64,000 nucleotides of DNA from NCBI RefSeq assembly GCF_021130785.1, contig NC_060207.1, positions 102,899,001-102,963,000 of the forward strand, read 5' to 3'. This stretch comes from Homalodisca vitripennis (Eukaryota > Arthropoda > Insecta > Hemiptera > Cicadellidae). How positions within the stretch are numbered: the stretch's first letter is position 1; every line of letters begins with the position of its first letter. This document shows positions 44,961 through 56,900 of this stretch, piece after piece. The translations under genes were made by a program, and so were the position numbers. A model generated the notes under the pieces. That model did no database searches and was not told where the DNA came from. It was given only the letters and a program-made list of their open reading frames with translations.

Positions 44961-46395
44961 GTTGCCTGCCTATTTTTGGAAAGGGTCCATCTTCACACTG
45001 GTGAGTAAGAAGTGTTATTAGGATTGTTGTCCAGCCACTGATTTCCTCTTGTTATTGGTTTGTGGTTGACATTTGGAATTTCTTCTTGGCTCTTTACATC
45101 TTGCATGGATGAACTGAATAATAATAATAATTTTCAAAGTTTTCCAAGAGTTAGTTGGCAAGGTTCTTGCAGTCCCATTTTATTAATGATCATTGTTGTC
45201 TAAAAGTGGTTTTATTTATTGTTTCATGTAGTCTTGTCTCCTTTTAAGGAGAATCTCTGTAATACCCACAAGAATTGTGTGGTACTATCCTTTAAGCTTG
45301 ATTATCTCAAGAGAAAGATTTTTGTTATATTCTTCCTCTTGTAAAGCTTCCATCAACGTCTGAGCACATTTTTTCTTTTCAAGCTGTTTAGAAAGTAGAT
45401 CTCTATCTGACTAAGTTTGACCAGACATTCACATACAAGAAGAACTACATTGTATGATCATTATTATTGATTATTTCCTTACCACATGCAAAAATTCAGA
45501 AACTGAAGGTTAAACAGAGAAATGCACATTGTCTAATGTATCCTAATATTCTAAATCTTTGTCCTTGTATGTGTGAATTGTGGTTCGGGTGGGGATCATG
45601 GCAAATATATCTTATCCCAAGCAAATACAGTGTGTTGTTAGACAGAAACGACAAACAGAACATGAGCAATATATTATAAACAGTTAATAACAAGGACACA
45701 AACAATATCATACTTACAGATGACTCATTGTATTTTCAAATTAATGCTGTTAATAATGTTAAAATATTTATGCTAAATTTGAAAATTTACAATAAATTAA
45801 TCTTGAATTTAAATTAAGCACAAAACTAATGATTTAAAATTCAGTAATTAAATAAAGGAAAAACCGAAAAACTTATATTGTAAGTGATAGCACGATAAGT
45901 GATATTTATTTATATTATAAATATTTACCCAGCAAAGAAATTGTAAACAAAATTTTTAATAACAACAATTTAAATCATATCAAACTTATCAAGATTTAAA
46001 ATAACTACTGACTGTATTTGTTACTAGTTATTAAATAAAATATGTGTACACCTAGTAGGAAGAGAAGAACATTCCTAAATTGAAACAAAAATTCTCAGCT
46101 AAACTACAAGTCAAAGTCAAGATAAACTTATTGTTCAGTAACAATTAAAACTTCAAGTACCCTGAGCCACACACCTCATAGCTAAGAAGTATAAATATTT
46201 AATGCACCAGTGATAATGTAGTTTGCGTGCACAAGATATAGAGAATTGCAAGTATAAGGTATAGGAAATTGACCCATGCCTATTTACAAGGCAGGTTTTA
46301 GAGTGACAAGGGATTACTTTTGTCATCTTAAAAAGATTTTGTTTTGTGAGAGACAAGCCTGAATGGATATGTTGTCTCTAAAGCAGCGATTAACA

Positions 46396-46437
<42 letters not shown>

Positions 46438-46812
46438 ATATATACATATAATATATGCAGAAGCAAAAATATTTATTCATTTTTCACTTCAATAGCTCAT
46501 AATAGATCTAACAAGACAAATCACGAAATCACAGAGTAGCAGATAATAATTGCAGTTATTTAAAAGTAGCAGGTATGCTCATCACTATTCACTGATTGTG
46601 AGTGGCCTTGAACTGTCAATTCACCTCACAAACCTCTACCTTGTCTTTCACGAAGACTGCACTGACCAATATCTTTAAACTTGGATCACAAAAAAGTCAG
46701 CATAGACGTGCTTAATTTATTTTTTAACTTTTTACACATCTTGCTCAAAATTACTGTACATGTCCCATATTTTCTGCAAGCTTGACACCCTGAATAAATT
46801 ATTAAGACTTAA
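44961..46812. other. AT-rich intron sequence with an (AT)n microsatellite
   Basis: An (AT)n run of about 35 bp is at 46399-46434. No other feature was recognised. Confidence 0.6.
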
Positions 46813-47411
46813 CCTGTTGATTAGTGCGCCAAGGTATAGGTTAGTAACGATGCAACTGTTGCGGTTTGAACAGTTTTACTGGTTAGTTTCACCGCAATAC
46901 TTGCGACTCGTAAGGATATTGATTTCTAGACATCTAGCAGCTGTGGTAAGTACTACGGAACATCACTGGCCCAAGTAGTTCTCAGAGTATCCGCTAGATC
47001 GTAGGAGCGTTCAGTTTTGTTTCGTTCTGTAACAAAGCCCTACAAGTGGCTTCGCGGGAACCAGTAGTTTACCTCTTGCCGTGACATTGAAACCCGTGTT
47101 AGAGGTTATGTTTTTCTTTTTGTCATGTGATTAGTCTGATTTATTACAAACCTAATTATTAGTTTTGTTGCCAATGGCTGGCCGTAGTCATCTAAATGAT
47201 GATAAAATACGCAAGTTCTTTTTGGATTCGGGTACCTAGTGAAAGACGAGGAATTGGATAGTGATTTATTTCCTAACAGTGTGAATGAAGTGTTAGCCTA
47301 GACGCAGATGTAGGCCTACCTACAAAATAAAATACTCAAAAATCCAAAAAAGTTAAAGAAACTCACTTTTTCAGCCATGCGCACTAAAAAAAAAACTCAC
47401 TAATCAACAGG
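46813..47411 (+). mobile_element. piggyBac-like MITE, 599 bp, CCTGTTGATTAG family
   Basis: TTAA lies at 46809-46812 and 47412-47415. The termini are CCTGTTGATTAGTGCGCC and GCGCACTaaaaaaaaaactcactaatcaacagg. ATG at 47174 begins MAGRSHLNDDKIRKFFLDSG, again similar to the acidic transposase start of the other derivatives, and stops soon after. Confidence 0.75.
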
Positions 47412-47415
47412 TTAA

Positions 47416-47965
47416 CAATTCCCATAAAATCCTGTTTCCATAAAAACTTACCTTTAATTTCACATTTAACAGTTACCAATTAAATCCATTTTTAAAATCA
47501 CTTCAGATTTTACCAAAACTTCATAACAACATTGCAACATTGAAAAATTCCTCCTATTGATTGTATAAAAACCTAAGTTGTGTGCTTATACATGCAAATT
47601 GACTCTCGGCTCCTGGACTAAGTCAACAGACTATGATCACTATGTCTATAATTTCAACCGGGTCAAATCAGAACTCAAAACAATTTAACAGAAACTCACA
47701 GAGGATGCTACCAAATTAATGAGAATCTTGCAGTCTCTATCTTTCTTAACTATGAATGGTATTTTTATTAGTGTGACAAATTTCTCTCTCAAACCTGAAA
47801 AATTGAATTTTAGTGCTATATAAATAGCTCACTGTTTCATAAATAATGCCCTGGAATATAACACATTGCCAAGTAATCTTACTAGACAACTTGCCAAAGT
47901 ATGTTTTATTTGATGTTGAGGGACCTCTTGAGGTATGATATAAAGGGACGTTATTATCCTTCCAG
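47416..47965. other. Intron sequence, no feature seen
   Basis: AT-rich sequence ahead of the candidate microexon. Confidence 0.5.
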
Positions 47966-48001
47966 AAACCAGATCTCCTGAAGTCCTGGTGGGTGGAGCA
48001 A
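47966..48001 (+). CDS. GSE1: Candidate 36-nt cassette microexon of the GSE1-like gene
   Basis: A strong acceptor (ttattatccttccag) is followed by 36 bases ending GGAGCAA|GTACTT. The frame would be phase 1 in and phase 1 out, adding ETRSPEVLVGGA plus a changed residue at the next junction. Skipping it also keeps the frame, so it would behave as a cassette exon. No other open, well-bounded candidate was seen in the 15.9-kb intron upstream of 59622. Support is from splice signals and phase only. Confidence 0.4.
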
Positions 48002-48059
48002 GTACTTTTTGTGATTCAATGTTTATTGAAATTATATATATATATAAAAGTGATGAAGA

Positions 48060-48090
48060 CTATGTGAGTGTGTGTGTGTGCGTGCGTGCA
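48060..48090. repeat. Short (GT)n/(GTGC)n microsatellite
   Basis: gtgagtgtgtgtgtgtgcgt followed by gcgtgcat. Confidence 0.8.
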
Positions 48091-48660
48091 TATATCATCC
48101 AATCAGCTGTATGTAGAATATTTGTAAATTTTTACTTAGAACTAAAAATATATGTGAAAAAGGGAAAAGAGAATCGCCTTAGGTTCAACCAATCTAGTTG
48201 ACTTGATTTTAAAATTAATTGATGTGCTATTTCAACATTTTGTTAAATTGATTACATTAGTTACATTGTTATTTATTTGTATTGTGTTGAATCACGGAGT
48301 TGATTATGGTCTCTCATAATTTTGATGAAAAACATCTAACCAAGGATTGGTCATTCTCACTCACTCTTAATAGAGTGATGGGATTTTAAATATAATCTTT
48401 AGGACAGAATTTACAGGTTAGTTGATAATTGATGTTTTTTTGTGGTGCAATCAATTTTGCCTTTAATGGGGTATTCTTTTTCAGCTGTACTACTTTTAAA
48501 AATTTAGAATTTATTAACGCCTTACAAATGCTACATCTTGGCTTGTTACAAGGATTGCACACATTACATTTGATGTTATTACTTACTGTATTGCCTTCAT
48601 AGATAATTTTGGTCTAGAGAGATCATTTTGTAAATTTAAGGTTTTTCAAAGATTACTTTA

Positions 48661-48910
48661 GGGAGGGGGAGGGGGAGAGAGAGATGAGATGGAGAGTGGG
48701 TGGGAGAGGGGGAGAGGGAGAGTGGGTAGGAGTGGGTGAGAGTGGGTGGGTGAGTGAGAGTGGGTGGATGGGTGAGAGTGGGTGGGTGGGTGAGTGGGTG
48801 AGTGAGTGAGTGGGTGAGTGAGTGAGTGGGGTGAGTGAGTGAGTGGGTGAGTGAGTGAGTGAGTGAGTGAGTGGGTGAGTGAGAAACACACACACACACA
48901 CACACACACA
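48661..48910. repeat. GAGT/GGGT minisatellite with (CA)n
   Basis: 48661-48884 is purine-rich, built from interspersed gagt, gggt and gagaggg units. It is followed by (CA)n at about 48886-48910. The opposite strand translates as Thr-His-Ser repeats in several frames, which is a product of the repeat and not a protein. Confidence 0.9.
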
Positions 48911-50095
48911 AAATAATCTGGAATGTGATTTATCAAAATGCCATTGTTTTAAAATTATTAAAATTGAAATAAATAGCAATTAAACAAAAATTGTAGTGAC
49001 CTATTTTAGTGTGTTAACTATTCATTTTCATTCTAATCACTGTATAAGTTTGACTCTATTTTATGAATCATATTTTATTTATTATTTCAAATCATTTTGA
49101 ACATTGTTTCATAGCTATAATACTAGTATCAGAGTATATTATTAAAGATGAAATTCATTCTTAAAAGCCTATATAAACACGTTTTTTGTGCATAAACACT
49201 TATAGGTATTCGTTTTATCTATAGGCAATAGATAACTTAATTTTACAACCAGAATCAATTAGAAAGTTGAAATAATCACCATTCTTAATATTAAAGAATA
49301 TGCTTTATTTATTAAAATGTCTTATTGACTCTGAGAGAACGGATAAAATAACATGAACTACTATAATTTCTTACTTGCTATGTCGTTCAGTTACTTAGAG
49401 CGATCACTGCTTGTCTATCAGCTTACTGTGTTAATATAAAGACAGTATATTAACAATAAAAGTTATAAATGTAGGGTCAAGCTTTACGAGCTGTGCACCT
49501 TTGACAGGTTCATCCTCAGTTTTACAATATGCCAAGCAAAGGGCACCTTAATTATTAATTTTTATTTGTTACTGCACCAAGGGAAAGGTCGTTATGAAAA
49601 ATGGCCTAGGAAATGGACATACAGTCTACTTATATAATGGTGTTGATATCAAGAGGGACAAATGAGTATTCTATCAAACCTCATGGATATGAAAAGTTAA
49701 TGTTAAACTTTTTGTTGATAGCCAAGGGAGTGTTCCCAGAGCTTGTCGGCTCATGTAGTAACGGAACTGTTTCTGTGGATGGGTTAGTCAGAGTTGATGT
49801 TGATACTAGATATGTTTATAGTTAAGATACAAAGTTGCATAACAGGCCTCTTATTTTACTTGCTGGAACTAATAATGGTTTTTAAAACATCTTCCCAATT
49901 TATTTACAACAAAATGGAAGATGAGATGCAGGTTTTAAGTTGTTCAAGGCCAGTCTGTATCACAATGATTCTGCCCTGTTTTGAGGTCCATCCCTTCAAT
50001 ATATATTATGACAGCAATATATTACGACATTGCTCTAGTTAAAACTTATATTAAAGAAATTGTTTAAAGAGTATTTAATGTTGTCCTTGAGTTAT
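48911..50095. other. Intron sequence, no feature seen
   Basis: AT-rich; nothing recognised. Confidence 0.5.
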
Positions 50096-51090
50096 TTAAT
50101 ACAAATCATTTGATAAACCATGTGCTTAAACTGTAGAAGAAAAAATAGACAGGCATCTATGATTGTAGACTTAGTAATGGAAACATTTGAGCCATTACAA
50201 TGTGTGAGCCCAACAACACAAGGCCTCACCAACAAAAGTATCGTAGTTGACAGCTTTGTCAGTGTAATTGATGCTAACATGGCAGATTATCAAACTATAC
50301 AAACATGACAAAAATATTTTGCTCGCAGCATTTCAAGTGACTTCAACAATCCTCAACAAATGACTGCTTAGCAGTTATGCATAGAAATCATTTTGGGAGG
50401 CCTACCTTCTCACAGCGCCTCACCAACTACTTAGCATTACAAGACAGTATAAATGGTGCTTCTTGTTTAGTTTAGCTACTTGGTAAACCAAGCAAAAGTA
50501 AATTATGACACTGCCTGTAAGCACTTGAATGGGATTAAAGAAAAAAGAAACTACAGCACCTGATTTGTTCTCTGAATTGCTATGTACACAGTAGGAGGGA
50601 GCAGATAATCTGTGAAGGATCTGAGACAAATTCTCCAACTCACTGTGATGTTATCGTTCACGTGGAGGAAGCAGAAGTCAACTGAAATGTTACCAGCACT
50701 ATCCAACTGTTTAATGTGACAGTCTCATCAAACATGTATGATGTCGTTCAAGTTGTGCCAGGCATAATCACACTTAGTGAGGCACTAAAGCAGTGTAATT
50801 GTGCTAATGATCTAAGTGCTCTTTTATATTTCAATAGTGTAAATAGTGTAAAAAATTTCCCTTTCAGTAGAAAATCAGTTCATGAACAGTTAGTAATTTA
50901 AGTGTCGCTAACGTAAGTAACTTAGAAATTGACAGCCAATAGTTTCTTTATCAGAGCATTGGGGAATCAGATTTTTTAGAACTAATGAAAAACACAATAA
51001 AAATTATCCTTCCTGCCAAATGATAGATTTTCCCTTCTCAGATCACAATGGTATTCTGGTGGATTTGGGGAGTATCGCCAATTGCAAAAA
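50096..51090 (+). mobile_element. Possible LINE endonuclease debris
   Basis: Fragments such as VSPTTQGLTNKSIVVDSFV (from 50120) and FPFSDHNGILVDLG (about 51025-51075) look like the C-terminal SDH region of a LINE endonuclease. They occur twice, in different frames. There are many stops. Assignment is weak. Confidence 0.3.
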
Positions 51091-51700
51091 CTAATAAAAT
51101 CACATAGTTATTCCAGTTAGCCTTAAAACTTTTCTTTTTAAATGTTCAGTGGTGAGTGTTTCTATGTTCATTTGAGATAATTTGAGGAATACTAATATTA
51201 TTTTTTTTAATCCCCAAAATTAAATCTAAAATAAACTTGATATGCATACTAAATTATATGCAGTTCCATCACGCTCTATTGATATCAATCTTAAAATATT
51301 CCCATCTATATTTTACAAACAAATATTTAACACAATTTTGATAAAAAAATGTTAATTATATTGTTTACTTTTCATATATATCCCTACTTTAAATCAAATT
51401 TCATGTGTTAGCACTTTAAAATAACTAGTTCAATGACAGTCTTAATCGTCTAAGTAATATTTTCAGAAACTTATACATAATTAACTGGAAACCATTAACA
51501 AATATTAGGTTGGTTTGAATAAAACATTTTTTACATTACCATTTATATTATTTACCCTATAATGTCCAAAGAGTAATAATTATACTACTACACTTTCCTC
51601 AAGTCATTTTACAAATAAATTTTACTGTAAAATACTGCTCTAAATGTAAATATTACCATACCAACAAACATGATGGACTGAACTTGATGTTTAATATAGC
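51091..51700. other. AT-rich intron sequence
   Basis: Nothing recognised. Confidence 0.5.
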
Positions 51701-51864
51701 AAATCATACTTAATTTTGAAGGTCTTGTTAAAAGAAACTCATTGGTGAAAACAGAATTCCCTTATCTCAATCTATGCTGTCATTTTGAAATGGATTGAGA
51801 TAAATGAATTCTGTTTTCGCCAATGAGTTTCTTTTAACAAGACCTTTAAAATGATGTATGATTT
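51701..51864. repeat. Near-perfect foldback, 72-bp arms and 20-bp loop
   Basis: 51701-51772 is complementary to 51793-51864 with only a handful of mismatches (for example tggtgaaaac against gttttcgcca). The loop is 51773-51792. The transcript of either strand would make a long hairpin. No coding content or clear target duplication was seen. Confidence 0.85.
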
Positions 51865-53233
51865 GCCTCCTATGCTTACATTTAAATTTTTTAGGTTCAT
51901 CACTCGATTTTTAATTTTGGAACACTCTGTTAATAGATTTTGATCAAAATATTTTCAATTTACTCCCCATGGGTGTTGCAATTACTCCTCTATGGAGAAA
52001 GCACTTTGTTTTATGTCAATACACCAAACCGTTCTCCCACTATACATACTGCATGGGTGGTCTGCCACACCCAGTATATATGACCTACAGTAAGTTCTCA
52101 AATTATCAAATAAAAGGGGAAATTTCCAGAGGTCAGAGATTTAAATATTCTCTTCCTAATGTCATTTGAAATTGTAACATGTGTAATATTATGATTGGCA
52201 TTTCTGTGAAATTTAAATATTGTTTATTAAATCATAATGTATGTGTAAATAAATCTACAGAAATTTCAGATTTAAAAACCCTATAGACACAAAAAATTAT
52301 TTAATTCCATGACAAATTGTAGGCATTTAATAACCAGTAATGGCAACATTTAGATATCGGACCTACAGAGAAGGATGTAGATAATTAAGTGATTTTTTTA
52401 CTGAGCATTAATGAACTTTGTTACTTAAGGGACTGGAAAAATCTAATTTATCTCTGCTTGGCTACACATATTTTAAAAACAAACTGAGAGACTTCAAATT
52501 AGCATGAAGCTTCATTCTATATAGGTAACAGGTAGTTTGATGATGATGCATTCATTCCGTAGGATTTGGCTGAGCGTCAGTAAATATTACGTACCTTGGT
52601 CTTATGGGTAACCATGATGGCAATGAGGAAATAGCAAAATATATAAACAAACTTAGTTCAATCATATGATATTTTAACATGTGACATAGGAACATATGCA
52701 GCTATAAACTAAAAATTGAACTTACAGCTTCAGCGAAGGCTGTTCACGACACAAGGTGTAACATAAATATTGTATATTGAAATGTGCCCTTGCATATTGA
52801 AATGAAAATTTATTTCCAAAATAAAACTTACAAAAATACTTTACACAATATAACTTAATCATAAACTAAATGTAAACATTTTAAAATTGATTATGTATCA
52901 GTATATTTAAATAAAATATAGCCTTCATGGGCAAATTGACTGTACGTAGACTAGAGTGTAAACAGCCAACTTTACAAAAAAAATTTCAATTAATCCCAAA
53001 TATTGAATTAATACATAAACCTATTTATATGTGTTCTGTCAAAAGAAGATACATTGATGGCAAACAAGTAAGGAGATAATCATAAGGCCTAATGATTGAG
53101 TGCCTGGGTTGATTGTGAGGGGGTGGAGCCTGGTAAAAAGGGACCAAAGTTCATCACAGGAGATTATATACAGAGGAATTGAATTTCCTTAAGTAACTTT
53201 TAATTAAAAAAATATATATGTCATATCTCTTAA
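51865..53233. other. Intron sequence, no feature seen
   Basis: AT-rich; nothing recognised. Confidence 0.5.
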
Positions 53234-53664
53234 CACGTTCACAATGTCGGTTTATTTCCGTTTTTTTTTTTATTTGTTGTTGAATTTTTCAATAATAATG
53301 GTAACAAATCATAATTGTTTGACATTAAATCTTTAAGTATAGCGAAAAATGTATGTAGGATTTACGATTTTGCACAAAGACATTTATTTCAATGCTTTTC
53401 CGTGCACCCAAAGTGTAACCTAAAAAATGAAATTACCTTAAAAATTAAACAATAGTGCGCCCGACGGGGTACACGACAGTCCAAGGTATTTATTTAAGCT
53501 CGGGGTCTCATTTAACAAACTCTCAAGACAGGCAAACAATAAAAACTCCCATATCACGTGTACCCCACCGGGCGCACGACGCACTTTATGTACCCGATCG
53601 GATGCACGACGGCAGTTGTGATAGTAAGCGTGTTCGCGATGGGATACACGTCGCCGTGAACGTG
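53234..53664. mobile_element. piggyBac-like MITE, 431 bp, CACGTTCAC family
   Basis: TTAA lies at 53230-53233 and 53665-53668. The termini are CACGTTCACAATGTC and GCCGTGAACGTG. The right half has gtaccccaccgggcgcacga at 53560 and a variant at 53590, 30 bp apart. No coding sequence. Only four bases lie between its right TTAA and the next element's first base (its TA plus two). Confidence 0.75.
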
Positions 53665-53672
53665 TTAATATA

Positions 53673-56170
53673 CAGGGTGAATTTAAGTTAGTGTCGAAAA
53701 ATTTTTTTGGGTGATACTAACTCAAGTATTATAGACCAAAATATGAAAATAAAAAATCCCTATCCCCATCTATCTTTTAACTACGACCAATTTCGCTATT
53801 TTGTTAAAAAATCATGTTTTGTTTCAATAAAAACTCAATTTCCTCCATTATTTTTAATGTTTTTTTTTTTAATTCTGAATCCATTTTTGAAATCTACACA
53901 AAAATTTTACATGGGAAATAATGGAGAAAAACTGTCTTGAAAATAAGTTTGATACAAACAAATTGCTAATAAAATCAAATTCTTAGAGTTTTTTCGGCAA
54001 AAACATTAAAAAGATATTAGACCCGAGGAATTAAATGAAGTTAATTCTGAAGAGAGGCCAATACCACAAAAAACTTGCCCATTTTGTGGGCTTTTAAAAT
54101 GACATAATGCAACGTTACTTTTATTTTTCATCTTCTACAGGTTATTAAAGAATCAGTATTGGAAAACAAGGTCTACTTAAAATATCACGGTGCCAAATAA
54201 CCAGATCAAAATTGTGTTTTGATTCAATAAATAAATCAAACATAGGATAAACACATAAAGAACAGTTACAAAAAAGAATAATCATAAAAGAAAAGTAATC
54301 TACAAATTGCTTTCAAATTGCCTGCCTCCGTTTCTAATGCAGGCTCTCGCACGCTCCCTCATTGCCCTAACCGTCACGTTCAAAGATAACTTGTTACGCA
54401 CTATTTGGGCAACTAACTCAATCCGGTTTCTTAAGTCTTCCTCAGAGTTTACAGTGGTCGAGTAAACTTCCTGTGTCATAGTCCCCCCAAACAAAAGAAG
54501 TCCATAGGAGATAGGTCAGGAGATCTGGCCGGCCAAGCCTACAGTTCCAGCGCGACCTATATCCATGTCGGGTAATTGTCCGTTAACCACTGACGCACTT
54601 CATTGCTGAAATGAGGAGGAGCACCGTCCTGTTGGAAAACTATGTTGTCCCTCTGATTGTGGTCCATATCAAGTCCATCCAGAAGTGTGGGCAAGGTATG
54701 CTGTAAAAAGTCCAAGTAAACTTCACTATTTAAGGTTCCTTGAAAAATGTGGGGACCCACAAGTTGGTTTCCGATGACTCCTGCCCATACGTTGAGATGA
54801 AAAACGTCTTTGAAAGGAACTTTCTCTTGAAGCCCTGGGATTTTGTTCGGCCCAATGGTGCATGTTATGCGTGTTAAAAACACCAGCCCTAGTGAAGGTA
54901 GACTCATCGTGTACAAAATGTTTTCTCAAAAAATGATATTGTTCAATATCACTATTGAGCAGCCAGCGACAGAACTCTACTCTTGGACCAAAGTCATTTG
55001 GTTCTAACGCTTGAACTTTTGTAAAGTGATAGGGGTGGAAGTTATTTTCGTGTAAGATTCCTAACACTTTACTCTCAGAAACACCAACTTCTCTGGCAAG
55101 TTGTCGGCTGCTGACCTCAGGATTTTCTTGAACTAAATCTAGAACTCGTTCATCTAAGCCAACATCTCGAAGAACAGGACCTACCTCATTACGCTGCCTG
55201 TGAACTGTCCCTCTCTCCAACAAACGCTGATGTAGCCTCGTAAAAACTTTATCACTAGGAAACTCTACGATCTGGGTACCGAGCGTGGTATTCTCTCTGA
55301 GCAGCCAGAGCATTCCCGCCACAAAAATCATACACAAAATGCATCTCTGCATACTCTCTCGATGTGAAATCAATGATAGCTACGACTCAAATAACTATTT
55401 TTAAGTGGATAGAGGTAAAGTCAGCTGAAAGACAAAATAAAACCTGAAACATGGGGTATTCCTTCATACTTGTGATTGTAGAGATAAGATAGTCAGGAGT
55501 AAAAACTGATAAGATATGACAATCCGGAGGCAGGCGATTTGAAAGCAATTTGTAGATTACTTACTTTTATGATTATTCTTTTTTGTAACTGTTATTTTAT
55601 GTGTTTTATCCTATATTTGATTTATTATTGAATTAAACACGATTTTGACTGGTTTATTTGGCAACCGTGATATTTTAAGTAGACCTTGTTTTTCCATTAC
55701 TGATTCCTAATAACCAGTATAAGATGAAAATAAAAGTAACGCTGCATTATGTCATTTTAAAGCCCACAAAATGGGCAAGTTTTTGTGGTATTAGCCTCTC
55801 TTCAGAATTAACTTCATTTAATTCCTCGGGTCTAATATCTTTTTAATGTGTTTGCCGAAAACTTAAGAATTTGATTTATTAGCAATTTGTTTGTATCAAA
55901 CTTATTTTAAAAAAGACAGTTTTTCTCCATTATTCCCATGTAAAATTTTGTGTAGATTTCAAAAATGGATTCAGAATTAAAAAAACATTAAAAATAATGG
56001 AGGAAATTGAGTTTTATTGAAACAAAACATGATTTTTTAACAAAATAGCGAAATTGGTCGTAGTTAAAAGATAGATTGGGATAGGGATTTTTTTATTTTC
56101 ATATTTTTGGTCTATAATACTGAGTAGTATCACCCAAAAAATTTTTCGACACTAACTTAAATTCACCCTG
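53673..56170 (-). mobile_element. Tc1/mariner-like element with about 640-bp inverted arms
   Basis: It is flanked by TA. The ends are CAGGGTGAATTTAAGTTAGT and its complement. The inverted similarity continues inward to about 54330 on the left and 55515 on the right, with few differences. The arms therefore include non-coding sequence and the last codons of the transposase. A broken transposase lies between them on the minus strand. Confidence 0.8.
54300..55373 (-). pseudogene. Tc1/mariner-superfamily transposase, frameshifted
   Basis: From 55373 the frame has a basic start, a helix-turn-helix (SSRQLAREVGVSESKVLGIL) and the first catalytic region (FLRKHFVHDESTFTRAGVF). A second frame (to 54557) has GVIGNQLVGPHIFQGTLN, IVFQQDGAPPHFSNEVRQW and LTDNYPTWI. 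A third holds SEEDLRNRIELVAQIVRN and ends GGRQFESNL at 54300. The QQDGAPPH block is the second catalytic Asp. The third acidic residue should lie in the 54490-54560 gap, where the frame is broken. The ORF length fits the superfamily (about 350 residues). At least two frameshifts. Confidence 0.75.
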
Positions 56171-56479
56171 TATGTCATATAGACGTACTGTACACACCCT
56201 TAAAAGCCATATCTTTATATTGAACAGTTTTCCTTGAGCCTGATTACAAAATAACCATTTTATTTTAAGTGCTTACAATTCCTCGTTAAGTGGCCAAAAA
56301 AATTTTTTATATATATATATATATATATAATCTATTAGGAAGCTTTTTAAATAGCTGTGAACCAGAAATAAATAAATAATAAACCCGATAATCTATAATT
56401 ATTTGCAATAAGTTTAATCTATTATTCACCGGTCATTACTGTTGGCCTACTGGATTGGATTGTGAAGTGATATAAATAA
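56171..56479. other. Intron sequence with a short (TA)n run
   Basis: An (AT) run lies near 56308-56329. Nothing else seen. Confidence 0.5.
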
Positions 56480-56900
56480 GTTCTACGATGTGAGGTTAAC
56501 TGCTTTCCGTTGTCGAGAACAGTTGGCCGTTACGGTTTGATACGACAGGCAATTGTGGGAAAGGGCGTGTCGACGAGGGTATTGTAGCGCTATCAAGTTG
56601 TCGCACTGCCGCGGTTGGTAGCGTGACAGTCGCTTACCTCTTCACATCACTTCTTGGTAAAAGAGAAGTCAATTAGTGACGGTGTAGTGTAAGACGCGAC
56701 GCGCCGCGGGCCGGGTTGACTATTGTTCACTGCCCGGAAGCTGTGGCGAAAGGGCGGCTGGGATCGATATGGTGACAACTGCGTGGCTTTGTCCCCATCT
56801 CCGAGATTGATCGGCCGAGCCCGACCAATCATAACCAATATTGACAACGATCCCTGTGTGAGAGGAGACTGACGGCGTTGGGGGAACCGTTGTAGTGATT
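56480..56900 (+). promoter_or_regulatory. GSE1: CpG-rich block, candidate alternative promoter of the GSE1-like gene
   Basis: It stands out from the AT-rich surroundings by many CG dinucleotides (for example gacgcgacgcgccgcgggcc from 56694) and two CCAAT boxes (56823-56838). It is not within a recognised transposon. It lies 1.0-1.4 kb upstream of the candidate exon at 57915, which has a start codon. A short isoform starting here is therefore likely. No TATA box or exact start could be fixed. Confidence 0.45.

Noticed and set aside
48636..48979. Three overlapping minus-strand frames rich in Thr-His-Ser-Leu
   Set aside because: They are translations of the GAGT/GGGT minisatellite and (CA)n; a repeat with period four stays open in all frames.
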